DNA from: Aphrocallistes beatrix
Lineage: Eukaryota > Porifera > Hexactinellida > Sceptrulophora > Aphrocallistidae
Direction of reading: 5' to 3'
Length of the DNA stretch: 64,000 nt
Assembly: GCA_963281255.1 (NCBI GenBank)
Contig: OY725493.1
Location: 3,131,857-3,195,856 of the forward strand
Shown here: positions 20,904 to 30,408 of the stretch, in pieces
Position numbering within the stretch: the first letter of the stretch is position 1
How the letters are laid out: each line of letters starts with the position of its first letter
Program-made: the position numbers and the translations under genes
Notes under the pieces: model-generated
What the model was told of the DNA's origin: nothing
Databases searched by the model: none
What the model saw: only the letters and a program-made list of their open reading frames with translations

Positions 20904-21420
20904 TATAAATAAATATACATTAATCGAGTTTTAATAGTAAGGATGTTTTTCGAATAGAACTAAGCTGTGAATGGTTTGATGCGATGAATTTTTTTCAAGG
21001 AATGTTCTTACATTCCAGTGTTGCAATGGAAACGTATTCTGTTCAGTTGGGGTCATATCTCGAAAATCGCAAACGCAAGAAATTCAAATTTGATTCCATT
21101 TGATAGCGAATAGGATACTTCCTATTAAGCGATAATATAATTTCTACGTCTAAATTCAAAGGTTTATGAGTTATTCGGCAAATTACCAAATGTGACCAAT
21201 ATGATAAATTGTCTAATAACTCGTAGACCATTGAGTTTAAACGTAGAAATTATTTATCGCTTAATAGGAAATAGCCTATTTGCTATCAAATGTAACCAAA
21301 TTTGATTGCTTAGAGTTTGCGGTTTTCAAGATACGACCCCTACTGACCAAAATACGTTTCAATAGCACTGGAATGTATTAACATTATATGAAAAAATTCC
21401 AAAAATATACTCAAACTTAG
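20145..21420. mobile_element. Foldback element, copy 2, split by family H
   Basis: The first 200 bp (20145-20340) match the outer arm of the palindrome at 46640-47705, for example CATCAAAGTAC, TCCGTTGTTAAA and TAGCCATCATATGATTGCG. After an inserted family H copy, the inner arms form an inverted repeat of about 230 bp each, centred near 21205, around CATAACTC/GAGTTATTCGG-type text. The right outer arm is missing. No coding sequence. Confidence 0.55.
20397..20943 (-). repeat. Family H repeat, essentially complete
   Basis: On the minus strand it begins A|TCCTTACTATTAAAACTCG at 20943 and ends GCGCGCTTG at 20397 followed by T. The TA microsatellite spans about 20868-20925. Both TGACGTCA motifs and TGACTCA are present. 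The arms read GGCGGACAC and GTGTCTGTC, with an expanded GCGCAGCGCAGCGCAG between them and the end. Confidence 0.85.
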
Positions 21421-21828
21421 AAATATTGCGGTTTAAAAATCTTTGAATATATTGCGAGTTTCGTTCGATGATTATTCAAACTCATCACACAACAACATTC
21501 CAAAAAATCTCAATCGATTAGTCAAATTACGTTCTTAGTGTGGGGGAGCTACACATGTCAGAATTTACAGTTCTGATTTTGTCAGAATTTTCAATTCGGC
21601 GTTTCTGAAGTTCTGCACTTGTTAGAATCAGTATTTTTCAGAATCCTTCTAATCACTGTTTACTAATCTCTTGTACTATCTTTAAAAAAAATGAATGGTT
21701 TGGAGTCTCTACTATTGTCGCTTACTGGTCAACTGATTTATTACAGCATGCGTGTTTTAACATCACATTGACTCGACGTATTAAGTACAAATGGTGACAT
21801 TTTTGTGAGTAATTAAGTCAAGCAAATA

Positions 21829-23041
21829 ATGAAATACTATAGTTCAGAAGAGAAAAAACGTTGTAGGGGAAATGTCTTCCCAATTGTAAACGGTTATAAA
21901 TATGTGAGATCGATGATTAGCAAAGAATACATCTACCTCAAGTGCGCTCGATTCAGGATAAGTTGTAAAGGAACTAGAAGGCTCAACAAACAAACAAATT
22001 TAATTAGTCCTTTATACAATCATAATCATCAACTAGAAGACAATAAAACAAATATCTTCCAACTGAAAGCAAAGTGCAAAACATTGGCAAAGCAATCTCA
22101 AAATAATCTCAGTAAAGTTTTCGATGATGCAGCAAGAATCGATCCCTATGAACGTGAAATTTATTTCAGGGATTACGAATCAGCCATGTATCGATCGTGA
22201 GGGACGTTACATCCCCAAATCCCTCTGCCTAGATCAGAATTTTGCCGCCTGTTACCTTCAAAAACTTTTTGCAACTGTCGGAAGACACAGGTTCCCTAAG
22301 TTAAAACTTGAATCTTCTACTCGCCAATACATTCAAGAATAACATTGAAATCCAGGTATTCTTAAGATACCTAATGTCATCCCTTTTCTTCCAGTGTCAC
22401 TTATAGTTTTCTTCAATTACCTACCTTAAGCGAAGCAGAAAGGATTAACCTCGAAAAAATTCAAAAGTATCACCTAAAAAGCATTGGATTAGACAAATAA
22501 CTCCTGATCAAGTCCCCATTAATGATCATAATATCGCTACCAACAATGCAGCGGAGAGTTATCATTCCAAACTGAATATATTATAATAAATAGCCATCCT
22601 AGGATATGGGCATTTATGCCAACTCTCAACGACATTATGAGGGAAACAGGCAACGATATCGGTAGCTTGAAACTGGGTAGAGAGATAAGTAGACCAAGGA
22701 AGAAAGCTGATATCAAAAATGATAAACAACGGAGCACTTGTAAGTAAAGGTTACGTGATGGAACGTACACACCGTGGGAATTTCTTCGAGCCATCAGCCA
22801 TACTGTTGGTTACATCAATGCCGACATTAAAGAAAATTTTGAAGAAGAGAGTGAGGAATCTAGCGATTCTGACGAGAGTGAGGAAGTTAACCGATCAAGG
22901 AACATTTGCGTAGTCTGCCTGTCAGTACGGCAACTTGGATTTTTATGCCTTATACTTGTAAGCATGCAAACTGTTGCACAGAGTGTAGTGGGAGAATTTG
23001 TGCGTGAGGTTAACCGTGTCCTGAGTGCTACTCAGAAGTAG
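21829..23041 (+). pseudogene. FLYWCH - MULE C-terminus - RING finger remnant
   Basis: The frame at 21829-22200 encodes a complete FLYWCH finger (FPIVNGYKYVRSMIS, IYLKCARFRISCKGTRRL, HNHQLED), then LKAKCKTLAKQSQNNLSKVF and ESAMYRS, shared with the element at 1185. The catalytic MULE core is missing. Broken frames then give NNAAESYHSKLNI, a conserved MULE C-terminal block, RRDGTYTPWEFLRAIS-type text and an acidic EEESEESSDSDESEE tail. Finally comes a RING-HC pattern across a frameshift: ICVVCLS, CKHANCCTECS, PCPECYSEVEN. RING fingers usually act in ubiquitin ligation. Possible inverted ends carrying TTCTGCACTTGT lie near 21605 and, inverted, 23230. Confidence 0.6.
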
Positions 23042-23650
23042 AGAATAAGCCCCAGATATTTACTAATTAACCTCTTTTATGTTACTACTACTACTTCAAT
23101 TCATTTTTCTAAATAAAGAACTATACAAATTTCAACAGTATCATTAAAATATTTGGAAATTATGTTAACATGTTGTGATATGGTTGCGTCGATAAGAAGC
23201 AACAACAGAAGCCTCTCGGATGTTTTAGAGCTTCTGACAAGTACAGAATTCTACCAGTAAGTATAAACTGGCTCAGTTATTGCTCAAAAATGAATCACTG
23301 TAATCAACGATGCTCACTTGGTATCGCGGCGCATTTGTAGGATGTCTGGATAGAGACTGCATGATAAAGGTCGAGGCAAACCGGGGTAAATTTATGATAC
23401 TCATTTATCTATACTACAGTGGTGGTTCGAGAGGGATCAGGAGAGCTGATATTAATGAGATTATTTTACTAAGAGGAATCTTAACATAATGTAACATAGC
23501 CATTCAAAAATAAGTCACTATGCATTCTCAGGACCTAGGAGTCGAAGCTCGACTTCAGAGGGTTATAGAAAAAGACTGCATTCGCTATAATATCTTTCCA
23601 TGCATATGATTTAGGTGTGATCTATAAATTTAGTAAGCAATTGCTACATC

Positions 23651-23700
23651 GCTGTGGCTAGATTCACTGAGGCTGTCCCCACACGGAATCTAGCCACAGC
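23651..23700. repeat. Perfect 15-bp hairpin
   Basis: GCTGTGGCTAGATTC at 23651-23665 is followed by its exact inverse at 23686-23700, with a 20-base loop. Its origin is unknown. The surrounding 23060-24040 has no coding features; 23886-23990 contains pogo-like CAGTAGAACTTCTATAAG text. Confidence 0.7.
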
Positions 23701-24044
23701 TTGATGAAGTGGTTAAGTTTTGTTAATTTGATACGAGTTACTGGTGTAGCATATTCCAATCTGATGCACAACTCGTTCTGAGTGCAGCATAAAGTGCATC
23801 CTGTGTGCTACGAAATTCAGTTCAATAGTCCCAACCATAATTATTTATTATCTACCTCTTTATGGTTTGAAAGATCTTCGTATACAGTAGAACTTCTATA
23901 AGTGTGGTTTCTATATTTGGGGAACCTCTCTAAGTGGAGCAAATTTAACAGGTCATTTTTATTCGTTTACATACAAATGAATCTCTATATGTGGAGAAGT
24001 GGGGAATGGGGGAGTAGACACATTTTATATTCACAGGTCATTTA

Positions 24045-24082
24045 CAGGGTAGCCGAACGAAATTGAGACAAATATATTTGCA
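24045..24082 (+). mobile_element. Isolated maT-type terminus
   Basis: After TA, the text CAGGGTAGCCGAACGAAATT and GAGACAAATA matches the inverted end of the maT element at 11044-12188. The remainder of that element is absent; family H begins 30 bp downstream. Confidence 0.6.
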
Positions 24083-24109
24083 TTAAACAACCCTTAAATC
24101 TTGTCAGGT

Positions 24110-24330
24110 CCTTGTGTCTACCGGAGGCGCCTGGGCAGACATTGATTAATCATAAGGGATATACTAACATCTCTAAATTTGTTAGTCTTACTGTTAAAAC
24201 TCGAACTCGAGAAATCATCAAATTTGTCAATTTAATTATTGATGCGTAATGATGACGTCATAACAGAGTGATGAGTTATCTTTTTTGATGAGAGTTGTAT
24301 CATATTTGAGATATATTAATATACACATTC
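24110..24330 (-). repeat. Family H fragment, minus orientation
   Basis: It starts in the GC-rich tail (CTTGTGTCTACCGGAGGCGCC) and includes TGACGTCA near 24257 and a changed AP-1 site. It breaks at ACACATTC, where GTGACCTACGTAATATAAGG follows. The inverse of that same 20-base word follows the copy ending at 27766, so the two breakpoints are related. Confidence 0.65.
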
Positions 24331-24609
24331 GTGACCTACGTAATATAAGGCCTGGGTATAGTAATGAAAATTTGGACCAAGGATGCATCAAAAGGGTAAT
24401 ATGTATTTTATTATAACAATTCTAATTGACCTAACTTAGTTATGATATGTGATTTAAATCTACTTAGAGGTCTAAAATCAATCAATTTAGTAACGAGAAC
24501 AGCTATTGTTTGAGGTAATCCAAAAATTATGTGAATACTACATGTACACTGTACACTGTGGCAGCAATGTACGCTAGCTACGCTACATTAATGAACAGAA
24601 ATAAATAAC

Positions 24610-26965
24610 AACTGAAAAGTTATTCTACTCTTAACTTCTTTAATTCGCGCTTATCTTCTCCTTTTGATATAATTTGAGCGTTTTTTACTTTGTTAGATAA
24701 TAAGCAATTAGTGATTGGAGTAAGCAACTTTCGCAACACATCCCAGCCCAATATATTACACTCTAGACATCTCTCCCTCCATGCTTCACTTCCAGTTTCA
24801 TTGATTAATTGGACAGCTAGTTGAGAAGGTCCAGATAACAATATTCCCATTAAGTACAGTTGTTGTTCAATTCTAATAAGAATTTCAGAGATAAATGGTA
24901 GACTCCAGGACACGATCCTCTAGAGGGCCATATAAGAGAGCCTCGGTCAAGTAATGATATTAATGTGTACTTACTGCCAACATCCTCTTCGATTTCAAAG
25001 GTTTTTGCTTCATACAATATTTTAAGACATGATTCACACTTCGAGTGTTAGAAATTAGAATAGATTGAGTAACCAGCAACAAAAGCTAAAATATGCTAAG
25101 TAGTTACATCAAGGTGTATATTCGATAGATCATTTAGATCTTCTGTGTAATCATTTAGATCAGCTGGCGTCCGAATGCTCTCCGACAGAAGAAGAAAATG
25201 TTTTAGAAGATCTTTTAATGAAGTTTTCCAGCATCCGGTGTATTTGTAAGTAATTTCAAAATTCTTGCTAGTTTCAACCGATACTCTGTTTCGAGAATCT
25301 GGCAATATGTTATATGATAGTATCTACCAGCCATCATACGATAGAGACCAAAGCGATGCTCTAAAGGATCGTTTTGAAGGAAATAGGTTAGGAATAGGTT
25401 AAAATGAGGGTATCTAAGCATCTTATTGTAGTCTTTGAGGTTTAGCCAGTTGTTGCGGATAGATTTCAAAATATGAACAAAATCAAACAATAGAAATAAT
25501 GAACGGCTGGAATCACAAGGATGTGGGATTGCAGCATCCAAAGTTTAAGACGGTGAGAATAATTTGAAGATACCAACGTTCACAGGTTAGTTATCAGTGC
25601 ATAACAACAAGGTTACAATGCTCGAGATCACAGAAAATTTGCTTAACCAGAGAGAATAAAGTTTCAGCTGATGTCGTAGAACAGGGAATAAGTCGAACAA
25701 TCGCAGACCATTTCTTGTGTAAACTGGAAACCATTAGAGCTAAGACGGTACGAGTTGGTTCGTTAAAATTTCCCGAAGAAACGATAACCTTTCCAGCTTT
25801 GTATGTTAATTCAGATTTAACGTGGATCTCGTCCATCTGTACTATGACGTTACGTTGTTGTGGAGTGAAAAATGTCGTTGCCTGATTGAGGTACACACTG
25901 TAGTCATCATCTATCCCGACTTTTGTGAATAATTTCTGGATATTCCTATGGTGGGGAATATATAAACAGTCTAGAAATTACAGGTAATTGTAGCAAATTG
26001 GTGAGATGAGGTCTGATTTTAATGCAACTACTTATGTGACAATGTTATACCTCTGTCTATTACTAGGGACAGTTGTGTTCTTTAATTGACACAAAACAAA
26101 CTGCAAACGAGAAATGTGAGAATGCGTATCAGACGAATCGGTCGACAGAGAATTGGAATCTAAATCTGTATCTTGGTTAGTAGCTTCATTAAACAATTCT
26201 AAAGACTCCTAAATGTGATCTGATGCCTTGGTAATATGTTGATATACATTGTTGGATGGAACTTCTTGAACTCTCTGTTATCATTTATTTCAAGAAGATT
26301 GTTTCAATCTGTCTGATATCATTGATAACTTCCGTATAAATCTTAATAATTTCCCCCTTCCGAAAGGCCTTGATGTTAAGAGAACTGTTAATGGTTACAG
26401 TTGAATCAATTGATACAGCGGGATCAGTGAACGAAAGTTGTATTAAGTGAAGAGTATAATTCTCAGAGTGCCGTTGAATGCTGTTGTCAGGTAAAGATAG
26501 TGAGGGAAGCTTTCCCAGCAGGTCTTTAAAGCCATGAAGTGTGAATTTTTTTCTTCAACAAGTCGTTCGGCAATGCTAAGTTTCAATGCTTCATTAAACA
26601 ATTCTTGTTACTTAGACTCATACGTGAAGCGGGAAGGTTTGTTAGCAGTGGAAGATAAGTACTCTGGACAACCAGGTAGGATACAAGATGGCAGTGTCTA
26701 ACAGTTTGGGCTTCGAACGTTCAATATGCTGTATAGAGCCGTCCACTTTAAATTTCACAAAATGCTTACTAATACATACATAGTAGACTGACTTTAATTC
26801 AATAGCTCCTTCTCAACAAATAGTTCGTCGCCATTTATCCGCTATGTCTGGATACTTGGGTAGATAAAAAACAGGTGTATAACCTTCAAACTTATAATTG
26901 CTTCTGCAAATTGGGAACTCAACATGTTTTGGGCATTGATATGCAAAAAAAAGGCGAATATTCAA
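24610..26965 (-). pseudogene. P-element-like (THAP9-type) transposase, decayed
   Basis: Reading from 26965 down: an N-terminal THAP domain in two frames (MPKTC, CRSNYKFEGYTPVFYLPKY, PDIADKWRRT, then KHFVKFKVDGSIQHIERSKP). A poorly kept middle follows. Next is an open frame (25896-25594) with RNVIVQMDEIHVKSELTYKA and TVLALMVSSLHKKWSAIVRL, then IPHPCDSSRSLFLLFDFVHI with LKSIRNNWLN, and PLEHRFGLYRMMAGRYYHIT with QILETEYRLK (25541-25215). These blocks are characteristic of P-element/THAP9 transposases (MDE...K, LFDFVHI.KSIRNNW, D..E.RFG.YR). Two further frames to 24620 complete the C-terminus. About six breaks are present. It could be a decayed transposon or a dead domesticated copy. Confidence 0.7.
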
Positions 26966-27208
26966 TAATTAATAAAATAAAATAAGAGTCCGGGACAGAG
27001 TATGGACAATAAAATAATTCAAGTAATAAACTCGGGAGTGTAGTAAAACGAAAATTTTCAATTAAAATGAATAACTATTTCAAAAATTACATACTAAGAG
27101 GATAATAACGATTTATTAAGATGTGTGATAAATATTGGCATTTCAGATATAAATATTATGGATAAATAAAATATTACTCTTTTAGTCAATCCGTGGTCTT
27201 TCTGTGCA

Positions 27209-27766
27209 TCCTTACTATTAAAACTAGATTATTGTTTGTTTGTGTGTATATATACGTATATATATATATATCTGTAACGAATTGATTGAAGAAACTGCCA
27301 GGCGTAGAAAGGTGATTTTTGGCATGTGGGAGTCTTTTGGCTATGGGTCCACTAAGTTCTGAGCTCAGACGAAAATGTCGACTCATCATAGAATTATGAC
27401 GTCATTGTCACATTTTAAAAAGTTAAGCAACACAGTTATTCGGGCATAACTCAGCCATTATAGGAGATAGAAGGCTGAAATTTTAATAGAATCTGTATAC
27501 TAACACGTCTCACATATGATGCAACTATCATCAAAAAATGATGACTCATCACTTTGCTATGACGTCATCGTTACTCATCAAAATTTTACAAATTGACAAA
27601 TTTGGTGTTTTTTCTAGTGATATCGATTTTAAAACTAAGATGGACATATTTAGAGATGATATATCCCGTTTAATTAACCAATGTCACCTCCAGGCGACCG
27701 AAGGGATCATCCGGTGGGCACGAAGTGTCCGCCAGCCGCGCAGCGCAAGCAAGCGAAGCGCGCTTA
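27209..27766 (+). repeat. Family H repeat, complete
   Basis: A 558-bp copy with both termini: preceded by A, it starts TCCTTACTATTAAAACTAG, and it ends GCGCGCTTA before T. It contains GTTTGTTTGTGTG, a TA microsatellite, ATTATGACGTCATTGTCAC near 27391, TGACTCA at 27541 and TGACGTCA at 27560. The arms are GGTGGGCAC and GTGTCCGCC. This copy is a good reference for the family. Confidence 0.9.
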
Positions 27767-27789
27767 TAGGCCTTATATTACGTAGGTCA

Positions 27790-27983
27790 CGACACATTCT
27801 ATTAAATTTTCAGGTTTTTATCGCCGAAAGTGGCTGAGGAAATTTCCAATTATAAAAAAGTTGACGATGATGTTCATAATCCCATGATGAGAAGAGATTT
27901 TAGTCTGAGGTCAGAACTCAGCGGAGCCTTAGACAAAAGACTTCCACAAGCCCTTTTGCGCAAATACTTTTGTTCAGGCAGTA
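27790..27983 (-). repeat. Family H fragment plus a MITE end
   Basis: Minus-strand family H middle (GGAATTATG replaced by GGGATTATGAAC) with strong decay occupies 27790-27955. At 27958-27983 the words ATACTTTTGTTCAGGCAGT are the terminus of the CACTGCCT MITE found at 35580 and 54695. Both are broken pieces. Confidence 0.5.
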
Positions 27984-28485
27984 TATATATATAACGAATT
28001 GATTGAAGAAACTGCCGGGAGCAGAAAGCTGATTTTTGGCATGTGACAGTCTTTTGGCTATGGCTCCACTAAGTTCTGAGCTTAGACAAAAATGTCGACT
28101 CATCATGGAATTATGACGTCATTGTCACCCTTTTTATAATTAGCAATTTCAGTTTTCCACTCTAACTCAGCCATTTTAGACGATAGAATGCTGATATTTT
28201 AATATAATATGTATGTATATTAATATACCTCACATATGATGCAACTATCATCAAAAATTGATGACTCATCACTCTGTTATGACGTCATAATTATGCATAA
28301 AATTTTTAAAAATTGACATATTTGGTTATTTTTCGAGTGATATCGATTATAACAGTAAGACACACATATTTAGAGATGTTATCTACCCTATAATTAATTA
28401 TTGTGAGCCCAGGAACCCAAAGGGTACCTCCGGCGGACACAAAGTGTCCGCCAGCCGCGCAGCGCATGCAAGCGAAGCCCGTTTG
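27984..28485 (+). repeat. Family H repeat lacking the 5' terminus
   Basis: It begins with the end of the TA microsatellite and AACGAATTGATTGAAG and runs to GTTTG before TAAT. The hairpin arms are perfect (GGCGGACAC, GTGTCCGCC). The next base pairs are the start of the second maT copy. Confidence 0.85.
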
Positions 28486-28487
28486 TA

Positions 28488-29990
28488 ATGAATGAATTGG
28501 AGAAGAGAAAAGTTGTTGAGGCCTATTTTAACAGTAGACAAAGTGCGTCTCAAATCTGGAGTAAAAGATCTTGGGTTATCACGAGCCATAGTCTACAGGT
28601 TGGTTAAAAAGTTCCAAAATGGTGGAAGTAGCGACAGGAAATTGGGTTCTGTGGGTGAATTTTCAAATAAAAACCGTAGTGCAAATAGAAAGATTGCTGA
28701 TCGTCTGCGCTGGAATCCTGGTCAGTTAGTCAGAAAATCACGAGAGAGATTGAATTCCAAAATCCACGGCTCAAGCATTCGTTTGAAAGGACTTGAAACT
28801 GAGAACAAGAAAGATAAAGAAAAAGCGCTCACAAGTCCCCAAAAGGCAAAAAGAGAGACAAGATCCAGAACTCTCGGTAGATCATTGGGTAACGACTCGA
28901 ACAGAGGAGTGTTTTTAGCGATGAAAAATATTTCTTGATGGATCAGCCCCTTAATCGCTAAAATGATCGTGGAAAAGAATAAACTTATTCAAAAACTCAT
29001 GATCTGGGCAGGGGTGGCATAAAACCTAAAAACTGATCTGGTTTTCTTCAGGCAAGGAGAGACTGTGAATGCGGATCGGAAGCAAAGAGCAAATTTTAGC
29101 TCCAGTTGTCGTTTCCCTATGTCGTCAGCCAGGGTTGGGTTTAATTATATTTTTATATTCAATTACAATTACAATTACAACCAATTCGAATTTACAATTA
29201 TAATTATAGTTACAATTACAAGCAACTTTAATTTCTAATTATAATTACAATTATAATTATAATTGAGAAGATATTCACAATTACAATTACAATTACAATT
29301 ACAATTACAATTACAAAAATGATGCGTGTATATCTTCGGTGACCATATTTATAGTGCACAGGAACAATGAAAAAGAGAGAATCCATATGCTTACTCGTAA
29401 AGTTGTCAACTTACACTTACCGATTCCCGAGAAACACCGAACACAACGATATCAAAACAATAATGTAAAGAATTAACACATGTATAGGAATTGTAAGCGT
29501 GGCTTTAGCCTTAAGGTATAATTTAGACGTAATTACAATTATGTACTCCAATTACAATTACAATTATGTCAATTTTTTTGAATTACAATTACAATTACAA
29601 TTACAAAATTTTTCAATGCTCAATTACAATTACAATTACAATTACAATTATGTACAAAACGTAATTAATTGTAATTAATTAATTACAATTATAATTGAAC
29701 CCAACCCTGTCGTCAGCACAACCTCGTTTTCCAACAGGACTCCGCCCCTTGCCACACGGCCACCAGAGTCGCAGAATTTTCGAGAACGGAAAATATCGAT
29801 TTTCGGACTAAATAAGATTGACCACCAAACTCTCCTGAACTCAATCTCAATCTCGACTATGGGGTATGCTGGAGAAGGAGGTGTAAGCCACAAAAGGATT
29901 TGGAGGGATGGAGAGCAAAATTGGATGAGCTTGGGAGAATTTGGATCTGTCCAAAGTGAACAGGTAAATTGATCGATTTAAGGGAGGATT
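28488..29990 (+). pseudogene. maT transposase, copy 2, split by a hAT MITE
   Basis: MNELEKRKVVEAYFNSRQSA and SQIW open the protein directly after a family H tail; the 5' terminus of the element is gone. A frameshift near 28560 leads to SRAIVYRLVKKFQNGG, KIADRLRWNPGQLVRKS and SPQKAKRETRSRTLGRS. Another shift precedes SDEKYFLMDQPLNR (first Asp), then LMIWAGVA and VFFRQGETVNADRKQR. The hAT element at 29130-29709 interrupts here. Beyond it NLVFQQDSAPCHTATRVAEF and PPNSPELNLNLDYGV complete the core. Spacing between the last two acidic residues is 37, the DD37D signature, though the SPD block has changed to SPE. Not functional. Confidence 0.7.
29130..29709. mobile_element. hAT-type MITE with TTACAA microsatellite core
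   Basis: The ends are CAGGGTTGGGTTTAATTATA and the near-perfect inverse TATAATTGAACCCAACCCTG. The flanks are the identical 8-bp duplication TCGTCAGC (29122-29129 and 29710-29717). An 8-bp duplication and CAGGG ends are hallmarks of hAT elements. Most of the 580-bp interior is AATTAC hexamers, broken by 190 bp of unique sequence at about 29325-29515. It splits the maT transposase without loss of target sequence. Confidence 0.9.
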
Positions 29991-30408
29991 GCGACAATGT
30001 AGAAAAGCAAAAGAGAGCAATTTAGAATGAAAATTTTGAATAACTCAAATAACAAGTTTTTGTAGCATAAAATCTACTTATCCTTACTATTAATAAAAAT
30101 ATATATTATGGCGCTCCAAATTCTAAAGTTGAAATATTTAAATGGACAAGCGCGTTTAGCTTGCTTTCGCTGCGGGGCAGGCGGAGACTTTATGTCCGCC
30201 GGAGGCACCCTTTGGGGCCTGGGCTCACAATGATTAATTATAAGGGAGATAACATCTCTAAATATGTGTATCTTAAAGTTATGGTCGAAAAACTGAAATT
30301 TTCATCTGAGCTCAGGCTCAGAACTTAGTGGACCCAAAGCCAAAAGAACCACACATGCCAGCTTCCTATGATCAGAAGTTTCTTCAATCAATTCGTTACT
30401 GGTATATA

